Positions 32,001-44,000 of a stretch of DNA of 64,000 nucleotides are shown here, piece after piece. The position numbers and the translations under genes were made by a program. Location of the stretch: NCBI GenBank assembly GCA_002633005.1, contig NMRA01000108.1:163911-227910 (forward strand), written 5' to 3'. Position 1 is the stretch's first letter. Each line of letters starts with the position of its first letter. The stretch is from Phoronis australis (Eukaryota > Phoronida > Phoronidae). The notes beneath the pieces were generated by a model. That model worked only from the letters and a program-made list of their open reading frames with translations, was not told where the DNA came from and made no database searches.

Positions 32001-35000
32001 TTTGACCCCATGCCATATGTAAATTCAGTACTTTTCAGATGTCGGGGTTGGGGAGACACTTGGCAAAGTTCCCGCACCCATGCACAAATGCCATGCCTGT
32101 ATACTGTAAATTTCTAGATCGTTGCCAAAATTACAAAATTGTCTGTAGATATTATGAACAGACTGCGAGTTCATGCTCCTCATTGTGAATAGCACAAGCG
32201 CTATATCTTGCTTATTTTACCAACGCGACATTTTTATAGGCAAATTTTTTTATGAAACTGTGTTTTATGAGGTCTCTACCTGTAGCCGACCCTTTGTTTG
32301 TAAATACTTAATTTACCAATGGGTAACATGTCTCACCGCATGAAGAGATGTCCTTGACTTTAATCAAGGTATCCCTTGAGTATATTTTGTTAAGGACATA
32401 ATTAGAGGATAAAGCAGATACATTTTAGTGAATATCAAGGTGACAGCTGGGACTTTTGTCCGTATCCAATATTGAGTAGTTCATATGGTTATGAAAGTTG
32501 TCCTGAACTAAGCATTTCCTAGTTTTCAGTTTAGTATGCCACCCAACAGAAGCACATTGCCAGGACATGTTCTAGGAAGTGAATAAAAGACCAGCTATGC
32601 AACCACTGACAGCTGACTATCAAACTTTACAAATAAAAGTCATGGGATCACAATTTTATACCCAATCCGTGGCAAAAATTTGCTTCCATGAAGATTAATT
32701 TGAATTGCATTTGATTCACGATTTCATTGCTTGCAGTTGTCTTATTTGAGTTGTGGAAGACCGTGTGCAGTAAATTAAGTTATAGCGTCCTAGTTACCAT
32801 TCTGTAAGTTTTCCGATGTTGTGTGGCTGCACTTGATTAACTTTGCAGTTTCCGCCTAGTCACCATACTAAGACATCCGATTGGTCTGTAATCCGGAACC
32901 GTCAGATGTATTAGCCGGTCTACCCGGGAAACCAGCGAAGTCAATTGAATGCAACCTGTGTGTATTCAGTCACGTGTTCATAGTGTTCTCCCATCTTAAG
33001 GTTGCAGTCAGTGGCTGACGAGCATGAAAAACAGCTGGAGGCTGCTGCAGAGCGCGCCGCTAATGCCCGCAAACAATCGTCAGGGTTGCAGAGTCAGGTG
33101 GCCATGTTACAGTAAGTACATCTGTGTGCGGTCAAAAAGATGTGATGAGTAATTCTTCGTATCAAAATGTTGAGGAATGCTTTAAAACGTTCTGTTGGAT
33201 AAATTTTGTTCTATGGCCAGGCAGTGCTGTCTTTTCGTGTAGTTCGAATTTGCTAGCACGTCAGAGATGTAGTTCTCTCCAAAAGTTGCTGGACAAAGTG
33301 ACCCAGAATTACATGTCAAGATGGCTGGGTGTGTTCGGAATTCATCGCCATAGTATACATGCATCACGATCGGGAATAACGAGGAACAGATACTAGTTTT
33401 GCCATGATGATTACTCATTCCCTGTCCTTTTTCACTGTCACCAGAATTAGCCATTGCGACATGAATTGATCCGTCTTCAAACAAATAAAGAGATATTTTG
33501 AAGCAACAAGTTTTATTGCTGATGAAAGACATTGTTTAATTATTTTTCGCCTTGATTTTAGCACAGACTACATTTTATTCCTGCTCTGGTTGACATTGAG
33601 ACCTTTTGCCACATTTCTCCTATTCCGCATTTCTTTTTCCTTAGCACTTAGTTACTGTTCACTTGTTCATGTTCCATCATAATTCCAGAGATCAGTTGGC
33701 CAACTTAGAAAAGATTAAAGATGAAGAAATTAAGGTGCTGGAGACAAAGGTAGAGGAATCCAGGTGTGAGGCTGAGAAGGACAGACAGGGTTGGAGGGAC
33801 AAGGTGAGTGGGCGTCCAGCATTTAGTTAAGGCACAGAAGCCTGGGATGTATTAAAAAAAAGTAACTCCGTGTTTCCCGTGTGGAAAAAACTGGGCGGCC
33901 TGCCACACTCGTTTTTGGCCCCCACCACCTAATGTTTTTGAGAAAACTTTACCACCACGCAGAATCTAGTAAAAATGAATACACAGTACGCAAATTGCAT
34001 AGTTATTGCAGTCAATGGTTGATTCATTTTTTGACCGAAGATGATTCATGCAATTTGCTCGACTGAGTTGAGTAAATTTCAGTGTTTATATTTTACAGCG
34101 TAGTGGACTAGAGTTTGGACTAGACCAGGTACAGAGAGAACTTACGGAAATGAGGAGTGAGCGGGACGAAGCAATACGCAATATGGCTGCCTGGGAAACC
34201 AGAGTGGCGCACTACGAGGTATGTACAACCACATAGACAATCAAAAGTTTGTTTTTTTTCAAATGGAAAAAGTTGTATTTTTACATCTTTTAATCTGCAT
34301 TGACAACTTTTTGGTAGACATATGTGTGCACCTTAACTTTAAATTTCTTAAGTTTTGAATTACTTTGAATATAGTTGGTAACAACAATATAAATCAGTCT
34401 TTTAGGTACTAAACTTAAGGTATTTTCATTGTGTTAAAGGCTATGCATTTTAAAAAAGATGATAAAAAATGCTTGCTATTGAACTTCTGTTGTAGACATC
34501 CATAGAAAGACTTGAAAATGAACTTGAGTACGAACGAACAGAACAGAGAAGGCTCATTGAGAAGGATGACGAAAATAAACAGAAATGTTCAGATTTAGAA
34601 ATTCAACTCAAGGACAAAGAGCATGAAGTGAAACGTTTGGAGCGAATGATAGATGACGTTCGTTCTGAGTGTGAGCTGCAACTAAGGAAGGAAGTTAGCA
34701 GCGTTGAAAAGACGGAAAAATTAAAAGCGGATGACAAAATCAGTATTTTGACTACGGAACTTAACGATTTAAAAGAGTCATATCGAAGGACTACCTCGGA
34801 GTTACAGTCAACGCAGACTGAGCTTCTAACTTTGAAAGACAGGTACGAAGAGCTGAGACTGAAGCAGGAAGGAAGTGAGGTGCGAGCTGGAGAGTTTCTG
34901 TTAGAGAAGAACAACTTGGCGGTGCAGTTGCAGGAGAAGAAAATGGAGCTACAGAAGGCCTGCGATGATAGAGATTACTACCTGAGGACTCTTGATGAGA

Positions 35001-38000
35001 CGTCAGAGGAACACACGCGACTTAAACTGGAGAATGACAAGCTGGCGGTGATGCTTGATGAGAAGGATAGAGCACTGATGAAGATTCGCCAGAAGAGTGA
35101 AAGCTTGTCGGAGGAGGTGGAGATCAACTCTAGACAGACTGGGGATCTGCGTGAGGAGAATGAGCGACTAACGCAGGTGAACAGAGATCACGCCACTCAG
35201 CTGGAAGAGACAAGAGTGGCGAAGGAAACGGCACTGAAGAAGCTGAAGCAAAGAGATAAGCAGATGAAGGATGTGGGATTGGAGAAGGAACGTCTGCTGA
35301 ATGAGGTGAAGGAGAAGACGGATGAAGTGGATGGGGTGACAAGGGAGCGAGACAGGATCTATCTGGAGCTGAAGGACAGTAGGTACGAGGTGGCACGGCT
35401 GACTGAGGAGAAAGATTCGCTGAAGAGGCTGCTTAGTGGGCAGGAGGGAGATCAGGAGAAGGAGAGGAACAGGTTGATGAGTAAACTCAAAGGTAAGTTG
35501 ACCGGTGCAGTGTGGTGTGAAAATAGGGTAGTTTAGTCGAAGGATGAGGTGTTGGCAGGAGGAGAGGAACTGCCTTGACTGTCTGTGCTCCACTGTAGAG
35601 TATCGTTGGGAATACCACATGTTTGTTCTATGAATTTAAGAGTTGACCTAATACTTGGTCCTCAGCTGGTAAAGTCTGCTTTTTGAAATCCGACTTCAAT
35701 CTTCTAGAAAAAAGAGAAACATTAAATTGATGCGTTTAACCTGGCCTGTTCATACTTCCTAATTCAGGAATACGTAAAATGCTAATGAGGTCAAGAATTT
35801 TAAATATGTGAATGTCAAAAGGTCAACTATCAAGTGCCTGATGGTCAACTTAAGGGAAAATGGTTGTTTTGTTTCACAAGACACAAACCACTGGTCTAGT
35901 GTAAAGTGCTACTGACGGTACGGATCTTTTTTGTCACTTATTAATTTTAAAGAAATTTGATGTTTCTGTTACCCTGTGCAATTCAGCATGTTTGTTTCTT
36001 TGCAGACACAGAACATGATCTCCGACTAGCCCGTAAGGCAATAAAAAGCAGAGAGTCAGTGGATGACAAAGGTAGCCGTTGTATGACTCATTCAAATAGT
36101 ATTTCCAGGCTGGCTAACATTAGATGACCTATGAGTGTTGGGAAGTGTTCTGGCTGTGTTATCTCAAAGAACTGTTGTAAAAATTCAGTTTATGATGCAT
36201 CGTAAGTGCTGTTTACACTAACCTTCAAAAGTTGACACAGATCAGCTGACATGGAAGAAGTTGTTCCAGTGTGTAAACGGGACTGACACGAAGCAAATTG
36301 ACACGGCGGTGACAAATTTTGCCACCCGTTTGTGAGGTAGAGCAATTTGCGCCCGAACATCTTGCTCCATGTCAATTATATGTCTAAACGCGAAACTGGG
36401 GCAAGGCGGAAAGGATCATCTCTACTGAGCTTGCCTAATGACCTACGTACGGGTTCTTTGTCTCTGCAACTCTCATCATTTGTAATCCTGCACATGTGCC
36501 ATCCAGTCTCTCCAGCCTGCAATTTCCGTCTTGCCACAGTTAGTGAGTGGCGTGTGTAAACGGCCGCTTGACACGGGTCAGTTTGCTCTATGTCAGTTGC
36601 GCCGGTCCAAAAGTTGATGTCTAAACAGGACTATAATGGATAAGTAGCACCATTTGAATTTTGTTTAATTTTAATTTGAATTCTTTCAAATATTCGTGTG
36701 GTTCAGTTGTCACTTAGAAATGTCTTCAAAGCTCTGATCATATGCAGGAAGGTAATGAGCCTACCTTTGAAAGTACAAAAATTACAAGACATCATTTAGC
36801 CATTCGCTTTCACTTTGAGCTGCGAGAGGGTAACTAGTCTTTGTTGTGGCTTAGAATTTTGCAAGTGGCTGTAAATCATGGGTGTTGTTCACACACAATA
36901 GGCCTTTTAAAATTGAGGTGCAAGGTCAATGAAAGTAGTTCTTTGTGAACCCTGCTGTTAGTCATACAACTGTCACAGTTGGACTGTGTAACTAAACACT
37001 GCCTAACAAGGGGCCTATGGTCCTGGCTGAGAAGGTTCTTTTATATCACGCTACTTATTGTTTTGAATAGCCAAGCCTGGAATGTTGTCCAAAATTTTCA
37101 CCTTTAACTCACTTCTGTTCCCTTGTCCCAATCAAGAGAATATGGACACGCAGTGTGCAAAAGGAAACACCGTTTTGGTTTCTGCTCATCTGATCTCCGC
37201 CTTCCTGGAATACCAAACATTGACTTGTCCTATGTAGAATGTCGCGATTTTTTCGATTCAGAATCAATTAGAATTTCTAGATTAAGAGTGCTTTTGTGTG
37301 CACCTTTGCTTGGCACTAGGAAGCAGCTTTTCATATTTAGGTGTGTACATGCACCCTAGTAAGACACGGCCATCACTCCATCATCACTCAAGCGGCAATA
37401 AATCTTACATTGTCTGTAAAAACCAACTTTTGATGGAGGCCACATACTGCAATGAAATTGGCCCCAGCTTGTTCCTTACAATGAATTCTTGGCTTGAGAA
37501 GAATTGATAGGATGTTATTGTTTCAGGCTTGGCCTTAATAACTTGCTCGTCATGGTAGATTTGTTTTGAATCCAAAGGCAGTGTGGCCATCTGGGGAATT
37601 AAAGACAGTTTATTGAAAACAGTTTCAGTTTGGATATAGGATAATTGATAATAACGTGATAGCATTGTTTTGGAAGAATAAATGCCTTTGTTGAAAGTTG
37701 ACGTTTTTACCTCCAGAACAAGGCTTGCAGCAGCGTTACTTTTCTCTCTGTTTCTCCAGCCATGAAAGTAGCTGACAAGATGCAGAAGGACTTAACTAGT
37801 AAGAGAGCTGAGGTCGACTCACTTCAAACCAAGGTCAGCTGGCTGGAAGAGTGTCTGGATACTGCCAAAAGGGTGCGTTGATAGGCATTGAATGACAATT
37901 GGTTATGAACTGCTTTTTAGATATTCAGTCAAGTGGAACATAAAATTAATGATTAACTTGTGATTTTGCATAGAAAAATGTTCATCAAAATCTAATTAAT

Positions 38001-41000
38001 TAAGTGTTTCATCATTTGTGAATATATCTACTAGATCCATTAAAATTTGTCTCCTATATTTTTTGAAGTGAGAAATTATCAATTTAATTCATACCACCTG
38101 TAAGTATGCGACTAACATTAGGAGACAACTGGGGCCTATTCCAAGAACTGGCTTGAGTTCATTTTTACTGAAGTCTAAGATTTGTCTCACCTTCCAAACT
38201 TTGAAACTTCCACATCCAGTAAGACAGCCACAATTAAGACAAAACTTATTTGTTCGTTAAAATCAATCAAATTAAGTCAAACTTATTATCTCTTTCTTGG
38301 ACTGGACTTGAGACAGTTTTAAGTTTTATCTTAAAATTGATGGAAATTTAAGATTTGTCTTAGCTAAGTAAGGGACCCTGGCCTGCAGATTTTCAGTCCA
38401 GGTCCTTTTCTGTCCTATTGTGTTTGCATTATAAACAACACAATTTGGTTGGGATGCAATAATCAAAAAACACCCCTGAATTATGGTAATTATATTACAT
38501 TAAGCATTTTACAATTGGTTCAAAACCATGTAACTAAATCAATTTCAGCGATTGTTGTTTTTTTTTTATTTTGGCTTGCTTGTGTTTTACAAACATGGCA
38601 GTTTTATTTGGGGTCGTTGGCAGGATGTGAGGGCACTGAAAGCAGACAATGAGAGGTTGTCGTCAGCCTTGCAGGAGGTCAAGCAGCATAGCAATGATTC
38701 ATCACAGGTGTTGGAGGAATACATCAGCCGTAACAAAGATTTGCGAGAGAAAATAGTCCGTCTAGAAACAGCACTCGAAAAGGTAGTGATGCCATCAAAT
38801 ATGGCTTAAATTTCAATTGACTTTAGATTTTATTCAACTACAATTATCATACTTTGATATAGTGGATAGTATGACCACTTTGTACATTGCATCGGCAACA
38901 TACTGTTGTCAGACCTGAAATTTGTTGATGATGATCTTTGACTTTCCATTGCACTCTTTCCTTGTGTTTCCATTTTGCTGATTAGTTAAAAAATGACACA
39001 TCCATTCCGGTCTGAGGGAGTCTCAGTTTGAAACCTGAGCCTAATTGCTCAACAAAAAAAGAAATAAGGGAAACCATTCATTTAGCGGTTGGCATCAGGT
39101 GTCCTATTCCTTTTGAAAGTATTGGCATGAAAAAATACCTCATGACTGCGTCAGTGTTCCAAAAAAACAGACCGCCACCAATTATGCTATTTCTTTGGCG
39201 CTAGCCATATGATTGCTTTGTTAATTATACTAATGACTTAGCCTTAGCCTTTTTTGGCCTTCCTTCAACTGTCTGATCTCTGGTTCTGTGAACTTTAATT
39301 CTGTTAGGCGTTTCTGCTCGTAACCTCCGAGTACTCTTACCAGCTCAAATGACTCATTTTATTAGTGAATTAATCCAAACTAGAGGTTTTGTTCCCTTTG
39401 AATTGTATACTACATTGTTCTTCATAGCTGTGCATTACACAACTTAAGGTTAAAGTGCCTGTATGAACCCACCTTCCGTCACAAGAAACAAATTTTGATT
39501 CAGACCAGTTGCTCTTAAATTGTTCTTCGGCAAAAGAAAGAATTGACAGTTCATTGTTGCTTGAGACCAGGCTCCTTGGATTGTCATGTTAACTGCTAAG
39601 CATGTCCTCAACAAATAATAAACCCAAAAATTTCCTTTAGTTTGAGTTAGGAACAGCTAATATGGGAACACTTTCTAGTAGGAATGTACCGTGGTCTAAG
39701 ACTACTTAACTTTGCTGGACTCAAAAGTTGACCAATCGCATAACACCCTTCCAGCAAACTGATATTTTACACTATGGGATTCATTGGTCAGTGTTTAATT
39801 GGGCTTTGAGTAATGTTTGATTAGGTCAAGCCTTGATGCCAGTGCATTATTTGAGGAGAAATTGTCATTCTTGAGGTTGAATTTCTTGTGATTTTACCTC
39901 ATCCTGATAAGTGAAGTGGCTTCTTGGGTAGGAAGCCATGGTGAGATCATAAATGCAGGTGATGTATTTGGAAGGAAAATTGTTGCCTGTGGTATACAAT
40001 TGCAATCATGTTTCTATGTTTGCAGTCATTTTTATTGCCTGTAGTATATGATTGCAATCATGTTTTTTGTTGCCTGTGGTACATGACTGCAATCATTTTT
40101 TCTGCTACCAAAGAAATGGTTTGCGTTGAAGTTCTTGTTTTGACAAAAAGAGTGCCTAACCCATGTTCCGTCGGCAAAATTTTTCAACAAAATTTTAGAA
40201 AATCTAATATCTTCTTCCCCAGGTATACGCAAATCCACCCCTGTGTTTGTAAAACCCCTTGTGCAGACAGCTCCCTGCACAAGCCCACCTGCATATGACC
40301 ACCCTCACTTTTCAGAATTCCACAAGAGACCATTTTCATGTAGCGCCCTTTCTGTTGATCATATTTTGCTGCTTGTCCCTGCTAGGAACAAACCATCTTG
40401 TTATTGGGTCTTGTCAATTACAAATACGTGTTACTAACGCGGTTCAACGGACAGGGCACCACATGGTAATGGTCTTGTGTAAAATCTTGGACGGGTGATG
40501 AATACGGTTGTAGCATTCTCCAACACTTAAGTTTTACTCGCACCCACCTGTTTCCAACACGGATCCACGTTTTTTACTAACCCACAGGCCGCTGTCAAGC
40601 ACGCTGCATCACAAGACCAGTTGGAGATTAAACAGCAGGAAATAGCACAGTTGAAACTGAAGCACCAATTAGAGCTCAAGGTTAGATTTGTGTGACTCAC
40701 TAGTTTACTGCCTTATGCACTGCGACAAAATGGCAAAAAGTCACAGTTGACACTAAAGCACCAATTAGAAGTCAAGGTCGTGCTAGTGTGACAATAATAT
40801 ACTAATTACCATCATATCTAAGTCACTGTGATAAAGCAATGCAAAGTTTCACAATTGGAACTGAAATGCTTATTAGAAGACGACGCTAGATTTGTTTAAG
40901 GCCAAAAAAAACTGGTATGTTTGTTTATATTTTCGTCTCTAAAATCATTTATTATCGGGTCTTCAGTAGTTCAGTGGTAAGGGCACTAGACCACAAATTG

Positions 41001-44000
41001 AGAGACCTGTGGTTCGATTATGAGTTGGGATTCCTAATTTTTCTGTGTTTATTTGTCTTCATGATATATTTCATTATTGGCCAACCTGACCGTCTAAAAA
41101 TATATTTGATTTTTTATGGTTTGATAAGTTTTAGTCATTGAATGTTATACCTCATGCATATTGTGTTGTCGATCTGGTAAATTTTGAGATACATTTTGAC
41201 GTTGTAAAATTGTTTTCGCCCACCAGTTATCAAATCTCCTCTTCTCTACGTCCATTACAGTTTTCTTGTTAACTACAAAGTGTTGCTTACTTTTCAGGAT
41301 AATCACACTTTCTATATTTTATAGTCTTTTCTAATCTGTTCTGTGCTGAACTCTCACTTTTACTTGCTTGCGTTCTTACCTCCGGCTCAGCTTATTCTAA
41401 ACCTTGTTTTTGGTACTTGGATAATGTTTCGTGCTACTTGTGTGTTGCAGGAGTTTGAACGAACCAATCAGATGGCTGCTGCTCGTAACTTACCATCGGA
41501 GCCAATCAGAACCAACAGTGGAAATCCCGGGAACTACTCCATCGACGAAGTACCCGTATCTCAGAAACCAGTCGGGGTCAGTCTTGCATTCGCCTCACTA
41601 TAGCAATGATCCCATTATTGTACTTAGTACTATTTCTTACGTGCTACTATGTTTTTGGCATTTTTTGTGAATGTAATGCATAGACAAGCTGATATGGAAA
41701 CATTTTTCTAAGATATTTAAACTTTAGTGCGGTATTATGACATATCCACAGAAAACTTTTTTGTGGTCGCATGTAGACAGCATTCTGTCCATTTGTCATC
41801 TGTTTTATCTTAAGTTTGTTTGCCCATTTATTTTCAAAAAAAAACACTTGATAGATCTGGTTGAAATTTGTGTATTACCAGCCAGATAGCCTATCCACTG
41901 AGGCTGTTAAGTGTATATTGAATGTCATGGTCAACATGTCAGGCACATCTTCAAGGTATATAACAGTATGCCGTGACATTAGTTGATTTTCAGATGGATT
42001 TTACTAACCATTGTCCACTTTGCTGGCTGTTTTAATTTTCAATAAGATGTTCATTGTCCGTCACTTTTGGTCCACATCTTTTTTCTGTTCTGCATTCACC
42101 CCCATTGAGCAAATGCTCACTGTTGAATGCTGTTTGTTTTGGTTATTTGTGTTTGCTGAGTTGTGGTGTTAATGAAGAACCAAGACATGGGTGTTTTTGT
42201 TGAGTCGTTAATCTCAGAAAAAGAGTTAACACAGAAAACGTTTTTCTTCTGTGCTTTGTTTCAGAAAAACAACTTTGGATTTAGGCCACTAACCATAAAA
42301 TGTTTTCATTTCCACCCATATTCGGTTTAGAAATGAGCTCTGACTTCTGTTAGAAGAGACAGCTCATTAGTGCTCCAGACCAGGGTCATGAAGTTTCAGG
42401 TCACAATGTGAACGTTTCAGGTCTGAAATCGAACGTTCAAGATGCTAACATGTTGGATTTGCCTGTGCAAATTTTTGTGACCAATTTCACTTCTGACTTC
42501 TGGAAAAGGGGCAGCTTTTATTGACACAAGGACGTGATTTATAAGTGCTTATGTCAAAAACGGTTGTTTTCTCCTGTAATTGTGGTGCTCTTAAATACGG
42601 TTAACTCATTGTTTGTTGAAATGAACATGACTTCACAGATTAAATTTTGCATGTAACAGTGTAACAGCTATTGAAGTGCTACACAAGATTGTGGGCCATG
42701 ACAAAAATGGTTAACTTTAAATTTCTTAGCTCATGAGTTTAACAAACACTGAACATAGCATTTGTCGGCTGTGCATAATTATAATCATACACAGCTCACA
42801 AATTTGGAAGGGTGTGGGTGTCTGTGCTTCATCAATTGTTATGATTTTGCCTCGTTTCTCCAATCATGCGACAGCCATCGCAGAATGGAGTGAACCCCCC
42901 GGCTGTTGTTGGCGAAGAGTTGAGAGCAATGTTGAATGAGGTCAAGGAGTTGATCGTTGGTCAAAACATACAAAGCAAGTCTGATAAGACAGGGTCCTCC
43001 AGGGGCAGCAGGGACTCCAGCAGAGATAGGTAGGTTAAGGGATTGGTTTTAGAACTTGACAGCCGTAGCTGTGAACATGCAGTTGAAGCATTACAGTGGC
43101 ATTTGGTTTAATTTCTGCTGCAGTTGTATTCCAACATTAACAGATATGAGTTGTGGTTAATTTTGGTGTAAATCATTTTTGAGGGAACCACCACGACTAA
43201 TGTAAGCTTTTGAACATGGTTTTTATTTTTCCTTTTTTTGTAGGTCATCTTCCAAACTGGCCTCTGAAAACTTATCAGAGCCAGAGGTAGACAGGCCCAG
43301 CAGACTGCGTGTCAAGGGGAAATCGAGAAAGCATAAACAAGGTGAGACCAGCAATGACTTTGGATTAAAGTAGTTCGGATTTCAATGTATCTGCGTACTT
43401 TTATGGAAATGTGTTGTTTTTTATGCGAGTGCGTATTGTTTGTGAAGTACAGAAAGCAAATTTAATCAAATTTGATTCTCCTTCCTGATAAACCTTGGTA
43501 CTTTGAATTTATTATTTTCAGTTGCAAAGCTTTTGCTAAGCTTCAGTTCATAATTTGTTTTTACTTTTTGGTGTTTGTAACTTACAAAATTTAGCAATTG
43601 AAAGTTTTTTCAAATTCGTCGTTTCTCGGTAGCACTGTATTCTTGGTTGACACTGTGTGTTATACAACTTTCTCTTTTCCCTGTAGAAAATGTTCCTTCC
43701 TTCCCCCACTCCCGCATTCCACCGCTGTGGACGTCTTCTCCTACACCAACTCCCTCTGTGGCCAGTACTTCAAAACACGGGACAAGGTGCCGATCGCCTG
43801 TAGAGGACCTACTCAGCAACAACAGTGCTAGGAGTAGCGAAAGTGGTTAGAAAAAATCGTTCACATAATTCCGATATATTACTGTTATTTCTGTTTAGCA
43901 TTAAGGCTGCTTAGTATAACTGCATTGCCTTGTACTGCTTCTCTCTTTTATTTGTGATTTACGAGGAAACCTTCATGTTACCAGCCTTTAAGTAGTAGTA

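Noticed and set aside
33182-33532. 116-codon minus-strand ORF in CCDC158 intron 10
   Set aside because: No recognisable motif, no splice or transcript logic, and it lies wholly in an intron of a well-supported gene.
34603-35620. Antisense ORFs of 88-150 codons over the large coiled-coil exon
   Set aside because: Shadows of the Glu/Lys-rich plus-strand reading; Ser/Leu/Pro-rich composition is what the complement of such codons gives.
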